Assembly (NCBI RefSeq): GCF_001612615.1
Contig: NZ_BDAU01000036.1
Location: forward strand, 1-64,000
Direction: 5' to 3'
Origin: Nocardia amikacinitolerans NBRC 108937
Lineage (GTDB): Bacteria; Actinomycetota; Actinomycetes; Mycobacteriales; Mycobacteriaceae
Length of the DNA: 64,000 nucleotides
The notes beneath the pieces were generated by a model. The model did no database searches, was not told the DNA's origin, and worked only from the letters and a program-made list of their open reading frames with translations. How positions within the stretch are numbered: the stretch's first letter is position 1; every line of letters begins with the position of its first letter. This document shows positions 35,106-46,945 of the stretch, one piece after another. The position numbers and the translations under genes are program-made.

Positions 35106-35990
35106 TCAGCTGGCCAGCGGCTGCTGGGTGGAGAAGCCACCCTCGACGGCGCGTGCCGCGAACTCCAGGATGGTCGGGCGGGTGTCGTCGGCCCGCCACG
35201 CGACGGCGAGCTCGCACGGCGCGAGTCCGGTCAGCGGCCGCGCGGTGAGACCCGGCCAGCGGTACATCGGCACGTTGTTCTCGGCGAGCAGGCAGACACC
35301 GAGGCCGAGGCTCACGGCCTCGAGCTTGTCCTCGGGCGTCGCCGCCTCCGCGCCGATCTTGGGCTGACGGCCGTTGCGCGCGTCGTTGCCGAGCCAGAAG
35401 TCGCGCACCGCGCCCGCTTCCGAGGGCAGCGCGATGAACGGCTCGTCGAGCAGGTCGGCGAAGTCGATGCTGTCCTGATCGGCGAGCGGATGGTTCTCCG
35501 GAAGCAGCACCCAGCGCGGCTCGGTGCGCAGGACCTCCCAGCGGTACCGGTTCGGGTCGGGTAGCGGCAGCCAGACCAGGGCCAGATCGGCCTGCCTGCC
35601 CGCGAGACCGCTTGACGGGTCGGTCCACGAAGCGGCGTGCAGTGCCAAGCGATGGCCGCTCGCGCTCTCCAGATCGTTGAGCAGTCCGCGGCCGAGCGCG
35701 GACTGAATGCCGACGCGCAGCACCTCGCCCGCCTCCTGCAGGGAGACGTTGGTGACCTCCCAGAGCTCCAGGATCTTGCGGGCGCCTTCGAGCAGCTCCT
35801 TGCCCGCGACGGTCAGCGCGACGCTGCGCTGGTTGCGGTCGAACAGGACCACGTCGAGCTGGCGTTCCAGCTGACGGATCTGACGCGACAGGGTGGGTTG
35901 TGCGATGTGCAGCCGCTGAGCGGCGTTGGTGAAATGCAGTTCCTCAGCGACGGCGACGAAATACCGCAGGTCGCGCAAATGCGGGTCCAT
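35106..35990 (-). CDS. LysR family transcriptional regulator
   Basis: A 294-residue LysR-type regulator. The helix-turn-helix is LRYFVAVAEELHFTNAAQRL followed by HIAQPTLSRQIRQLE (residues 8-43), and the effector domain starts near 90 (EVLRVGIQSALGRGLL). It is about as similar in layout to the LysR at 4477 (both have the WRxxxLxTEPRxVLLP segment), suggesting the same subfamily. The region upstream (35991-36399) contains no divergent gene, so the target is not evident; the neighbouring amidase on the other side is a candidate only by proximity. Confidence 0.9.
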   Translation of the reverse strand: MDPHLRDLRYFVAVAEELHFTNAAQRLHIAQPTLSRQIRQLERQLDVVLFDRNQRSVALTVAGKELLEGARKILELWEVTNVSLQEAGEVLRVGIQSALGRGLLNDLESASGHRLALHAASWTDPSSGLAGRQADLALVWLPLPDPNRYRWEVLRTEPRWVLLPENHPLADQDSIDFADLLDEPFIALPSEAGAVRDFWLGNDARNGRQPKIGAEAATPEDKLEAVSLGLGVCLLAENNVPMYRWPGLTARPLTGLAPCELAVAWRADDTRPTILEFAARAVEGGFSTQQPLAS

Positions 35991-36399
35991 AGCCCCTTGC
36001 TATCAGAATCAGTCCTCAATTTCCAGCCTTATCAGGCCGAAAAGTTTGGATACGGGCACCGAAACAGTCGGCAGGTTTGTTAGGGACAGCATATTGCTTG
36101 GCATGGTCATCTGCATCATCGGCTCGGCGAATTTCCGGCACCCGCCGCGGCTTTGCCGCTGGCCGCATTCCTTGGTCGCTTGACCAGCGCTTATGTTACC
36201 TGCCCGTGATCTGCGGTCGGGTTCGCCGGGTTGATTCGCAAACGCAGTGACCGAACAGAAACCCTTCGCTGAGCGGCGGGAGCTTGTTACGACGGAAAAG
36301 AGTGATATTAGTCACAAATTGATTGGATAGCGGTGCAGGCCGAGTGACGGCATCCGCCACCAGGTGTCCGCCGGGATGCGACATCCGGCACATACGACG
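35991..36399. other. Gene-free intergenic region, lower GC
   Basis: No convincing frame on either strand. Part of it (36180-36320) is clearly richer in A and T than its neighbours (for example AAAGAGTGATATTAGTCACA), which makes it a candidate Lsr2-binding or promoter region for the LysR gene. Confidence 0.45.
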
Positions 36400-36440
36400 G
36401 AGGCGCTGTGATCGGCGGCAAACCGCGATCACAGCGCCTC
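36400..36440. terminator. Long perfect hairpin after the SDR gene
   Basis: GAGGCGCTGTGATCG (36400-36414) pairs perfectly with its complement at 36426-36440 around an 11-nt loop, 20 nt past the SDR stop on the minus strand. There is no clear T tract. Confidence 0.7.
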
Positions 36441-36460
36441 TGACCCGCCCGGGGTACTCC

Positions 36461-37294
36461 TTACACGCTCCTGGCGCGCTCCTCGTAGGCCTTGCGCTTC
36501 TCCGCGTCGACGTCGTCGAGGAACGCGTGGCTCGCGCCGAGCGCCCGCGCGATGCCGTCGCCGACCGCCTGCGGAAGCAGGCCGACGACCTGGGAGACGA
36601 TCCCGGCCACCGCGGTGACCCTGACCTTCGACCGCGGCGACTCGATAAGCCCGACGATCGCGTCGGCGATCTCCTCCGGCTCGGCGGGACGCAGCAGCTT
36701 CGGCGCGGTCACGCCGGAGCCGAGCTCGGTGTTGGTCAGCGTCGGCAGCACCGAGGAGAAGCGCACGCCGGACTCGCGGTACTCCTCGCGCAGCGTGTCG
36801 GTGAAGCCGAGGACCGCGTGCTTGCTCGCGTTGTAGGTGGCCAGACCGGGGATGTGCGTCTCGCCGGCGAGCGAGGCGATGTTGATGACGTGCCCGCTGC
36901 GGCGCGGCAGCATCCTTGCCAGTGCCAGCTTGGAGCCCAGGATCACGCCGTAGACGTTGATGTCGAGGATCCGGCGGGTGATCTGATCCGGCTCGTCGAC
37001 CAGCCTGCCGGTCGGCATGATGCCGGCGTTGTTGATCAGCACGTCGATCGGACCGATGGTGCGCTCGACCTCGTCGAGGAAGGACCCGAACGAGGTCGCG
37101 TCGGTGACGTCGAGCTTGCCGTACAGCTCGAAGTCGCGCGCGGATCCGGACTCCTTGACGGTGGTCTCGTCGACGTCGCCGATCGCGATCTTGGCGCCGA
37201 GCGCATGCAACGCGGTGGCGGTGGCCAGGCCGATGCCGCGGGCGCCGCCGGTGATGACGACGACTTTGCCTCGGATCTTCGCCGGGTCGGTCAC
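36461..37294 (-). CDS. Short-chain dehydrogenase/reductase
   Basis: A 277-residue NAD(P)-dependent oxidoreductase. The cofactor motif is TGGARGIG, followed by the NNAG strand, Ser in NIASLAG and the YNASK active-site pair. The C-terminal 70 residues extend past the core (LIESPRSKVRVTAVAGIVSQV), as in SDRs fused to membrane-associated tails. The GTG start overlaps the stop of the aldehyde dehydrogenase gene (GTGA), so the two form an operon; alcohol-to-aldehyde-to-acid oxidation is the simplest joint task. Confidence 0.9.
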   Translation of the reverse strand: MTDPAKIRGKVVVITGGARGIGLATATALHALGAKIAIGDVDETTVKESGSARDFELYGKLDVTDATSFGSFLDEVERTIGPIDVLINNAGIMPTGRLVDEPDQITRRILDINVYGVILGSKLALARMLPRRSGHVINIASLAGETHIPGLATYNASKHAVLGFTDTLREEYRESGVRFSSVLPTLTNTELGSGVTAPKLLRPAEPEEIADAIVGLIESPRSKVRVTAVAGIVSQVVGLLPQAVGDGIARALGASHAFLDDVDAEKRKAYEERARSV

Positions 37295-38898
37295 TTGTTG
37301 TCTCCCTTGAGTTTCAGCAGTGCGGGAATGTCGATGCGGCGCAGTCCGCGCGCGCCCGCGGCGCGCATGGCGCCGAGCGCGGTGAGCAGCTTGGGGACCT
37401 GGTACGGGTACCAGAACAGTTCCTTCTGCTGGGTCGGCAGGATCGGCTTGGTGATCGCCTGCTGGCGGCAGTACTTGCGCACGCCGTTCGCACCGCCCCA
37501 GCGCGCGCCGACGCCGGAGAGGCCCCAGCCGCCCATCGGCAGCGCGTAGCTGAACAGGTTGGCGAAGACGTCGTTGATATTGACCGCGCCCGCGTTCAGC
37601 TGGCGGGCGATGCGCTCGCCGCGGTCCTTGTCGCCGGTCCACACCGAGGCCGACAGGCCGTAGACGGAGTCGTTGGCCAGCCGGATCGCCTCGGCCTCGT
37701 CGGCCACTTTCATCACCGGCAGCGTCGGCCCGAAGGTCTCCTCGGCCACGCACGACATGCTGTGGTCCACGTCGACGAGCACCGTCGGCTCGAAGAACGT
37801 GCCCTGGCCGGTGCGCTTGCCGCCGGTGAGCACCTTGGCGCCCGCCGCGACCGCCTCCTCGACGTGGCGCTGCACGATGTTCACCTGGTTCTCGTTGGCC
37901 AGCGCGCCCACGTCGTGCTTCAGCTCGCGACCGTCGATGCCCTGGCGCAGCGCCTTGACGTTGGCGGTGAGCTTGGCGACGAACTCGTCGTAGACCGGCG
38001 CCTCGACGTACACGCGCTCCACCGAGATGCAGACCTGGCCCGCGTTGAACATGCCGCCGAAGGCGATGCCGTGCGCCGCGCGATCGAGGTCGGCGTCGGC
38101 GAGCACGATGGCCGGATCCTTGCCGCCGAGCTCGAGGCTGTACGGAATCATCCGCTCCACGCAGGCCGCCGCGATCTTGCGGCCGGTGGCGGTCGACCCG
38201 GTGAACTGGAGGTAATCGACATTGCCGACCACCGCAGCGCCGGTCTCGCCAGCGCCGGTCACCACCTCGAACACCGGCGGCGCGCCGATTTCCCGCCAGC
38301 CCCTTGCCAATTCGAGCGCGGACAGCGGGGTCACCTCGGACGGCTTGAGCACCACCGCCGCGCCCGCGGCCAGCGCCGGGATCACGTCCATCACCGGCAT
38401 GGCCAGCGGGAAGTTCCACGGGGTGATCACGCCGACCACCGGGTACGGGCGGTAGGCGGTGGTGAGCTTCTTGACCCTGGCCAGCGGGCTGTGCGGCGAC
38501 GGGTGATCGTCGGCGAGGAACTTCGCGGCGCGACGGGCGTAGTAACCGATCAGGTCGGCGCCGAAGGCCGGGTCGATGAGGGCGTCGGCGCGCGGCTTCG
38601 AGGTCTCCGACTGGAGCACGTCGGCGAGGTGCTCGGTGTTGTCGATCAGCCAGTCCTGCAGCTTCAGCAGCCATTCCTTGCGGCCGTCGGGGCCGATGGC
38701 CTCCCACTCCGGCTGGTAGAGCCGCAGCTCGCGCACCGTGGCCGCGACCTCGTCGGCGCTCTGCGTCGGCACCGTGCCGACGATCTGGCCGGTGCCGGGA
38801 TTGCGCACCTCGATGACGGCAGGCGCGTCCTTCTTGGCGGCCGGTTTACGCGTGGACGCCTTCTTCGCCGCGCTCGGCGCGGACTCGGTGTTGGTCAC
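37291..38898 (-). CDS. Aldehyde dehydrogenase (succinic semialdehyde dehydrogenase-like)
   Basis: A 535-residue NAD(P)-dependent aldehyde dehydrogenase. Active-site Cys is in FGGMFNAGQVCIS, the general base in LELGGKDP, and the oxyanion Asn in ITPWNFPL; TGSTATGRK binds cofactor. The first 30 residues are Lys/Ala-rich (SAAKKASTRKPAAKK) and not part of the fold. Resembles the actinobacterial succinic semialdehyde dehydrogenases, but substrate is not fixed by motif. Divergent from the PucR-type regulator 145 nt away, its probable controller. Confidence 0.92.
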   Translation of the reverse strand: MTNTESAPSAAKKASTRKPAAKKDAPAVIEVRNPGTGQIVGTVPTQSADEVAATVRELRLYQPEWEAIGPDGRKEWLLKLQDWLIDNTEHLADVLQSETSKPRADALIDPAFGADLIGYYARRAAKFLADDHPSPHSPLARVKKLTTAYRPYPVVGVITPWNFPLAMPVMDVIPALAAGAAVVLKPSEVTPLSALELARGWREIGAPPVFEVVTGAGETGAAVVGNVDYLQFTGSTATGRKIAAACVERMIPYSLELGGKDPAIVLADADLDRAAHGIAFGGMFNAGQVCISVERVYVEAPVYDEFVAKLTANVKALRQGIDGRELKHDVGALANENQVNIVQRHVEEAVAAGAKVLTGGKRTGQGTFFEPTVLVDVDHSMSCVAEETFGPTLPVMKVADEAEAIRLANDSVYGLSASVWTGDKDRGERIARQLNAGAVNINDVFANLFSYALPMGGWGLSGVGARWGGANGVRKYCRQQAITKPILPTQQKELFWYPYQVPKLLTALGAMRAAGARGLRRIDIPALLKLKGDNK

Positions 38899-39043
38899 TG
38901 CTGTTCTCCCACTGACGTTGTGTGCGCCGCGGTGCTCGGTGTCGAGCCGCTCCGACGCTGTGAATCAGCTCACTGAACTATGATCGTGACACAATGACCG
39001 GGGAGTTTCTTGGCTCATTTTGTCAACCGGATCGGGCCTGATT

Positions 39044-40342
39044 GTGTCGAAAGTACAAAGCAGTGCGGGCGTATCGGCGGGCCGCATCGGGCCGAACAGC
39101 GCGGTGGTGCGCGACTGGCTGGCCGACTACGTCTACGAGACGATGCGCACCGAGACGCTGGAGCAGGTGGTGGACCGCCTCGACAGCGCCATCGTCGCGC
39201 GCGTCCCCGAGTTGGCCGATCGCGACATGAGCCGCGATCTCGCCGCCAGCACCCGCGCCCACGCCAGGACCATGCTGAGCGGATTGACCAGCGACACCTT
39301 CGAATTGGCGATCCCCGAGGAGGCGCACGCTTTCGCGCGTACCATCGCGCGCCGCGGCTTCGACCTGCGCCTGCTGCTGCGCACCTACCACGTGGGCATG
39401 GAGGCGGTGCTCGACTACATGACCGACGCCGTCGAGCAGCGCGACGTGCCGCAGGAGATCGAGCGCGCCGTCATGCTCCGGCTGTTCGATCGGTCGACGA
39501 AGTGGGTCAGCATGTCGGTCGAACTCCTCACCGAGACCTATATGGAGGAGCGCGAGCGGGTGCTGCGCGCGGCATTGAACCGCCGCACCGAGACGGTGCA
39601 CGCGCTGCTGTCCGGTGAGGAGATGGACGGCGACCAGGCCTCGATCCGGCTCGGCTACCGGCTCGCGCAGCAGCACCTCGCCTTCGTGCTGTGGACCGAC
39701 GCGTCCGAACCCGGCGGCGACGGCGAGTCGACCGGACTGCTCGACCGTGCGGCCGCGCGGGTGGCAGGCGAACTCGGCAGCGCCAAGCTGCTCACCGTGC
39801 CGTCCGGTGCCAGCGGGATGTGGGCCTGGATCGGCCTCGAGGACGCGGCGCACGCCGCCGACCTCGCCGCGCCGGGCAGGCTCGCGCGACTGCTCGCCGG
39901 GCGCGTCGACGCGCCGGTGCGGGTCGCTTTCGGGGTGCCAGCGGCGCGGGCTGGCGGCTTCCGCGCGAGCCACCGCGAGGCGGTCGCGGCCCGGCACGTA
40001 GCGGAGCTCGCACCCGGCGACGGTTCGCGCGTCACCGTCTATCGCGATGTCGAGATCGCCTATCTCGCCGGAACCGACGAGGCGGCCATGCGCGGCCTGA
40101 TCCGCCGCGAACTGCGCGAGCTGGCAGGCTCCGACGCCAACGCCGTCCGATTACGCCGGACTTTGCACGCCTACCTGGCCAGTCACCGCAGCCCGGAGGC
40201 CACGGCGAAGCTGCTCGGCGTGCACAAGAACACCGTCCGCTACCGGATCCAGCGGATCGAGGAACTGCTCGGCCATCCGATCGAGCAGCGCAGTCTGCCG
40301 CTGGAGGTGGCGCTCGCCTGCGTCGACGCCTACGGGGTCTGA
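39044..40342 (+). CDS. PucR-type helix-turn-helix regulator
   Basis: A 432-residue transcriptional activator of the PucR/CdaR family. The N-terminal half is a helical sensor (DWLADYVYETMRTETLEQVV), the middle is a GGDEF-like ligand domain, and the C terminus carries the PucR HTH: TAKLLGVHKNTVRYRIQRIEELLG. The start is uncertain: TTG 39020 is in frame and a GTG at 39044 is used here; neither has a good ribosome binding site. Divergence from the aldehyde dehydrogenase-SDR operon makes that its most likely target. Confidence 0.85.
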   Translation: MSKVQSSAGVSAGRIGPNSAVVRDWLADYVYETMRTETLEQVVDRLDSAIVARVPELADRDMSRDLAASTRAHARTMLSGLTSDTFELAIPEEAHAFARTIARRGFDLRLLLRTYHVGMEAVLDYMTDAVEQRDVPQEIERAVMLRLFDRSTKWVSMSVELLTETYMEERERVLRAALNRRTETVHALLSGEEMDGDQASIRLGYRLAQQHLAFVLWTDASEPGGDGESTGLLDRAAARVAGELGSAKLLTVPSGASGMWAWIGLEDAAHAADLAAPGRLARLLAGRVDAPVRVAFGVPAARAGGFRASHREAVAARHVAELAPGDGSRVTVYRDVEIAYLAGTDEAAMRGLIRRELRELAGSDANAVRLRRTLHAYLASHRSPEATAKLLGVHKNTVRYRIQRIEELLGHPIEQRSLPLEVALACVDAYGV

Positions 40343-40348
40343 ATCCGC

Positions 40349-40597
40349 TCAGTCCACCTCGGCTCGCCGCACCGGCGGTTCGGTGGACGGCGCGATCGTG
40401 GTGTCCGGCAGCTCGTCGAGCAGGGTTGTCGTCGCCGCCGCGATGGTCGCCACGGCCTTGTCGACGGCCGCTTTGGTCGTGCTGCTGAGGCCGGACACGC
40501 CACCGACCTTGCGCACGTACTGCAGTGCGGCAGCATAGATTTCCTGCTCGGTAGCGGCAGGCTCCAGGCCACGCAGGACGGTGATGCTCTTACACAT
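40349..40597 (-). CDS. DUF2277 domain protein
   Basis: An 82-residue cytosolic protein whose first half, MCKSITVLRGLEPAATEQEI followed by YAAALQYVRKVGGVSG, is the DUF2277 signature (Met-Cys start, then a conserved helix). The C terminus is a variable Pro/Arg-rich tail. It is convergent with the PucR gene (6 nt apart). Function of the family unknown. Confidence 0.85.
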   Translation of the reverse strand: MCKSITVLRGLEPAATEQEIYAAALQYVRKVGGVSGLSSTTKAAVDKAVATIAAATTTLLDELPDTTIAPSTEPPVRRAEVD

Positions 40598-40729
40598 GCG
40601 TGCACATTAGCTCTCCACCCGCCGATGCGGCAGGCCAAGAAACGAGGGATCTGAAAATCGCCCGTGAAGTCGTGGACGCGTCGGCGATAAGCACGGCCGC
40701 GAGTCGCTCCATGGGGAACAATCGGAAAC

Positions 40730-41566
40730 ATGCCAGCCCGCGGTATACCAACGTTGACGACCTTCCCCTACGAAGAGCTCGACAAGCGGGAAGAGGACCA
40801 CTGGTCAGGGACCGCGATATCCGACGACGAGCTGCGCGCCCTCGCGCTCGGCGGCTTCTACTCGGCCCGCTGGGACGCTTTCCACGACGCCCTGCTGCTC
40901 GGACCAGAGCGGGAGCATCCGCTCGGCGACCGCAGGGAGCTGGCCATCGACACACTGACCGGCGCGTGGGGCATCACCGACGGCACCGAGGCGCAGGCCT
41001 CGATGGAGCAGTTGCTGGACGGCATGCACGCCCCCCTTTACGCGATGGTGCATCCGCTCGTGATGGCCTCGATCAACGCCAGCGAGCGCGACCGCTTCGG
41101 CGAGCGCGCCGACCGGCACCGCGCGTTCCTGCGCCAGGTCGGCGCGTTCCGCGGCATGGACAACCCGGAGGCGCTCGTCCGCGACTACGACATCTGGTCG
41201 CAGGCCATCAAGATCGGCTTCACCGACCATCTGGCGCGCCCGCTGCCCAGCGACATCCACGCCTGGGATCTGGCCCGCGTCGTCGCGGTCGCCAGGATGG
41301 CGTTCACGGCCGGTTATTTGGAAGCCGACGTGGCCTGGGGTTATCTGATGCGGGCGCTGCCACTGGCCCAGCGCAAATACCGCAACTGGCGCCAGTTCGG
41401 CGACGCCTACCTCACCGGCTGGACCTACTGGCAGGCGTGCGAAGACCTCGCCGAACTCAAGAACGGCGGCGTCGACCGTCGCATGGAACTGCTCCGCCTC
41501 TGGACCCGCCCCACCAGCCCGTGGCGCCGCATCGCGCTGAACGACAAGAGCCCGGATCAGAGCTGA
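40730..41566 (+). CDS. DUF1266 domain protein
   Basis: A 278-residue soluble protein with the DUF1266 C-terminal domain (HAWDLARVVAVARMAFTAGY, then WGYLMRALPLAQRKYRNWRQFGDAYLTGW, split here for length). The N-terminal half has LALGGFYSARWDAFHDAL. It is followed by the degenerate repeat field at 41.6-42.2 kb. Family function unknown; sometimes linked to contact-dependent or polymorphic toxin neighbourhoods, but I see no such genes here. Confidence 0.82.
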   Translation: MPARGIPTLTTFPYEELDKREEDHWSGTAISDDELRALALGGFYSARWDAFHDALLLGPEREHPLGDRRELAIDTLTGAWGITDGTEAQASMEQLLDGMHAPLYAMVHPLVMASINASERDRFGERADRHRAFLRQVGAFRGMDNPEALVRDYDIWSQAIKIGFTDHLARPLPSDIHAWDLARVVAVARMAFTAGYLEADVAWGYLMRALPLAQRKYRNWRQFGDAYLTGWTYWQACEDLAELKNGGVDRRMELLRLWTRPTSPWRRIALNDKSPDQS

Positions 41567-41644
41567 CGCCTCTGGCGTGCGCGCAGCACGGAGCCCACAT
41601 GCGCGGCGCGCCCAATTCCGCCGGCCACGAGCATCCGAGCCAGC

Positions 41645-42245
41645 GCGCGAGACTGCCGAAGCGCGAGACTTCCTGGTCGCGGCGCGCGAGGGTTCCTGGT
41701 CGGCCGTGGCTTCCTGGTCGGTGCGCGTGGCTCGCTGGTCGCGGCGCCGGTGCTTCGCGGCCGCCACGCAAGTGGCCGGCTCCCGGCCGCGTGGCTTCCT
41801 GGTCGCGGCGGGTGGCTTCCTGGTCGCCGCGGGTGTGCCTCCCTGCCGCCGCGCACATATCGCCTGGCCTCGGCCGCGCGTGCCGCTCGCCGCTGGGCGC
41901 GGGCATCCGGTCGTCGTGCACGGGGCATCCGGCCGCTGCGCGTGTGCTTCCTGGCCGCAGCGCGAGGCTTCCTGGCGCGGCGAGTGTGCTTTGTGGCCGC
42001 GCGCGTGGCTCCGGCCGCGTGGCTTCCTGGTCGTGGTGCGTGTGCTTTGTGGCCGCGCGCGTGGCTCCGGCCGCGAGCCTCCCTGGTCGTGGCGTGAGGC
42101 TTCCTGGTCGCGGCGCATGTGCTTCCCGGCCGCTGCGCACATATCGTCTGGCCTCGGCCGCGCGTGCCGCTCGACGTTGCGCACATGCATCCGGTCGCTG
42201 CGCACATGCATCCGGTCGCTGTGCAGAGGACATCCTGTGCACAGG
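41645..42245. repeat. Degenerate repeat field between convergent genes
   Basis: At least eleven variants of an ~18-bp unit, GGCTTCCTGGTCGCGGCG, occur between 41668 and 42120. Higher-order duplications are present: 41985-42020 equals 42041-42076 (36 bp exact); 41851-41888 matches 42137-42174 (38 bp, one difference); GCGCACATGCATCCGGTCGC repeats at 42180 and 42200. The whole 41567-42292 spacer has no start-to-stop frame with a recognisable product; long frames on the minus strand are low-complexity. Confidence 0.85.
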
Positions 42246-42292
42246 ACATCCAGCCTCCGCGCCCGAGGCCGCTGCTGTGCCGCTGCGCGAGG

Positions 42293-43246
42293 CTAAGGGG
42301 TCGCGACGGAATCCGGCAGCGAGCGCAGGATTCCGCGTCCGTAGCGCTGGAACTGGCCGTCGTCGACCATGCCGAGCGAATGCCGCTCGACGAGCAACTC
42401 CCATTCCGAATACAGCTGCGCCACACCGGGATCCGCGGGTCCGGCGGCGCCGTCCGCGGAATCGCGGCGGACCGCGAAGTTCACCGCGCAGGCGACCCGC
42501 TCGGTGTCGGCGCGGTCGGTGCCGGTGAAACGCAGGGTGATGTTGCCGTCGTGCACCTCCACGCCGGTCTCGCCGCGCGCGCCGATCTCACCGGGCGCGG
42601 ACGGCGCGCCCTCGGTGGACCTGGCCCACAGCACCGCGGGGATCGGCAGCTCGTGCGCGTACCGCTCACCGGGACCGATCGAGATGAACAGCAGCCGCCC
42701 GGTGGTGACGGCGAGCAGGCCGGGCCCGGTGCCCGCGGGCGGGTGCGCCACGGCGACCGCGGTCTCCAGGACGTACTCGTCAGCCGTCACGTAACGATGC
42801 AGGGCGGCTATCGCGGGCCTGGCCTCGCGGCGCGGCGCCATCCTGCGCACCGCGCGATCCACGTCCGCGCGCGTCGGGCCGGTTTTCGTCCAGGTCGGCG
42901 CGGGTGGGGTCAGATCGGGCGCCGCGACATCGATGCGCTGGGCCGCCATGATCTGGTCGTTGATCCGCTCCACGATCTCGCTCGCCGCGGGTACGTCGTG
43001 CTCGGCGATCAGCACCGGAAGCGGGGTGCGGTCGGCGGGCACGCCGGTGAGCACCGGGGTGGGGTAGCGCAGGTAGATCTCGATGACGACGGCGTCGTCC
43101 GCGCGCCTGCTCAGCCGGACTTTGAGCAGATCGGTGACCGGCACGTCGAGGACGCGCTCGCCCTCGCTGCCCGGCCGCAGGACGATCAGCCGTCCGCGAC
43201 CGTGGCGCACAATCGCTGTGGGTGTCCGTAGCTCGACTATGTCCAT
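42293..43246 (-). CDS. Conserved-looking protein of unknown function with PH-like region
   Basis: A 317-residue soluble protein I do not recognise. The first 100 residues are beta-rich (MDIVELRTPTAIVRHGRG), then a linker (residues 110-145) and a strand-rich section (GLLAVTTGRLLFISIGPGER) typical of a bacterial PH-like domain. The C terminus LYSEWELLVERHSLGMVDDG resembles a short SHOCT-type oligomerisation tail. The ATG at 43246 is preferred: AGGGGG lies 5 nt upstream, and the upstream in-frame segment is basic and non-conserved in appearance. It is divergent from ftsH. Confidence 0.65.
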   Translation of the reverse strand: MDIVELRTPTAIVRHGRGRLIVLRPGSEGERVLDVPVTDLLKVRLSRRADDAVVIEIYLRYPTPVLTGVPADRTPLPVLIAEHDVPAASEIVERINDQIMAAQRIDVAAPDLTPPAPTWTKTGPTRADVDRAVRRMAPRREARPAIAALHRYVTADEYVLETAVAVAHPPAGTGPGLLAVTTGRLLFISIGPGERYAHELPIPAVLWARSTEGAPSAPGEIGARGETGVEVHDGNITLRFTGTDRADTERVACAVNFAVRRDSADGAAGPADPGVAQLYSEWELLVERHSLGMVDDGQFQRYGRGILRSLPDSVATP

Positions 43247-43767
43247 ACCCCCTGCGCTCTGTCCGATTCGCGGGTTCCCCGCGGGGTTCGATGTGCGGCT
43301 TTCCCAGGGTCTTTCTTGGTTCGGCGAGCCGTCACCTCCGTGCCGTGAGCTCGCGCGCCGCTTTCGTCTCATGGTGACGCGAGCCACTGCCTCGTTGCCT
43401 GTCGGCTCGCGTTGTCTTGTTCAGTTGTCCAGTGCTCCCGAGGGCTCGCCTCCGCGGCCGCCCGCTCACGCCGGATGTTGTGTCGTCGCTCACGATAGGC
43501 CGAACATGCCATGATTGTGACCACTCGAGGTAAACCGGAGCGAGGAATCGGGAACCACCGTCGTCCTCCGACCGTTTACTTGTCGAACTGCACCAACTGC
43601 CGAACTGCGCGATGTATCGAGTAGACCGTACGCGGTAACGTGGCTTGTCCGCATCCGAACCCTCCCGGAATCGGGTAGGACCGGGCGGAATGCATCACGA
43701 CGCGCCCGACGTTTCGCTAGGCAGAACCGGAGACACCGGAAAGGACTGGCCGCCCGGCCTACGCTCT
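43247..43767. other. Intergenic region upstream of ftsH
   Basis: No gene is supported here. The open frame in phase with ftsH back to 43645 (with an ATG at 43690) could add up to 41 residues to FtsH but lacks conserved character. Promoters for ftsH and for the divergent gene must lie in this segment; I cannot place them firmly. Confidence 0.5.
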
Positions 43768-46176
<2,409 letters not shown>

Positions 46177-46250
46177 GCGGGCGCCGATTACGCTCGACCA
46201 TCGGGGTGCCGAGTGATTGCCGGCGCCTGAGATTTTGGAGGTGTCCTCGA

Positions 46251-46934
46251 TTGTCGGCCAATCATCATGCCGTCGGCTCGGCGCTCAACGGTCGCGACGA
46301 GGTCGAGCGCAACGGTGCCATGCCCGCGTCGACCCTGCCTGAACTGGTCGCACTGGAGACCGGGCGGCCGTTCGACCAGGACCGGGCCGAAGCCGCGGTT
46401 CGGGAGTTGCTGATCGCGATCGGCGAGGACCCGGACCGCCCCGGCCTGATCGAGACGCCCGCCCGGGTGGCCCGCGCCTACCGGGAAACCTTCGCCGGGC
46501 TCTACCAGGAGCCGGACGCGGTGCTGAATACCACGTTCGACGAAGGCCACCAGGAACTCGTGCTGGTGCGCGACATCCCGATGTACTCCACCTGCGAACA
46601 CCATCTGGTGTCCTTCCACGGCGTCGCCCACGTCGGCTACATCCCGGGCGAACACGGCCGGGTCACCGGGTTGTCCAAGCTCGCGAGGCTGGTCGACCTC
46701 TACGCCAAGCGCCCGCAGGTGCAGGAGCGACTGACCAGCCAGATCGTCGACGCCATCATGCGCAAGCTGGAGCCGCGCGGCGCGATCGTCGTGGTGGAGG
46801 CCGAGCACCTGTGCATGGCGATGCGCGGCATCCGCAAGCCGGGCGCGAGCACCACCACCTCGGCCGTGCGCGGCCTGTTGCAGACCAACGCCGCCTCGCG
46901 CGCCGAGGCACTCGAACTGATCCTGCGCCGGTGA
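46251..46934 (+). CDS. folE: GTP cyclohydrolase I
   Basis: A 227-residue enzyme that converts GTP to dihydroneopterin triphosphate, the first step to folate. The zinc ligands are in YSTCEHHLVSF and AEHLCMAMRG, and HVGYIPGEHGRVTGLSKLARLV contains the catalytic His. The start is a TTG at 46251 with an excellent ribosome binding site (GGAGGTG, 46237-46243); an ATG at 46320 would cut off 23 non-conserved residues. It opens a tightly packed folate operon and follows ftsH after 74 nt. Confidence 0.93.
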   Translation: MSANHHAVGSALNGRDEVERNGAMPASTLPELVALETGRPFDQDRAEAAVRELLIAIGEDPDRPGLIETPARVARAYRETFAGLYQEPDAVLNTTFDEGHQELVLVRDIPMYSTCEHHLVSFHGVAHVGYIPGEHGRVTGLSKLARLVDLYAKRPQVQERLTSQIVDAIMRKLEPRGAIVVVEAEHLCMAMRGIRKPGASTTTSAVRGLLQTNAASRAEALELILRR

Positions 46935-46945
46935 GGGAGGACACG

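Noticed and set aside
41567..42292. CRISPR-like array
   Set aside because: Repeats are irregular, degenerate and overlap, with no constant spacer length and no cas genes.
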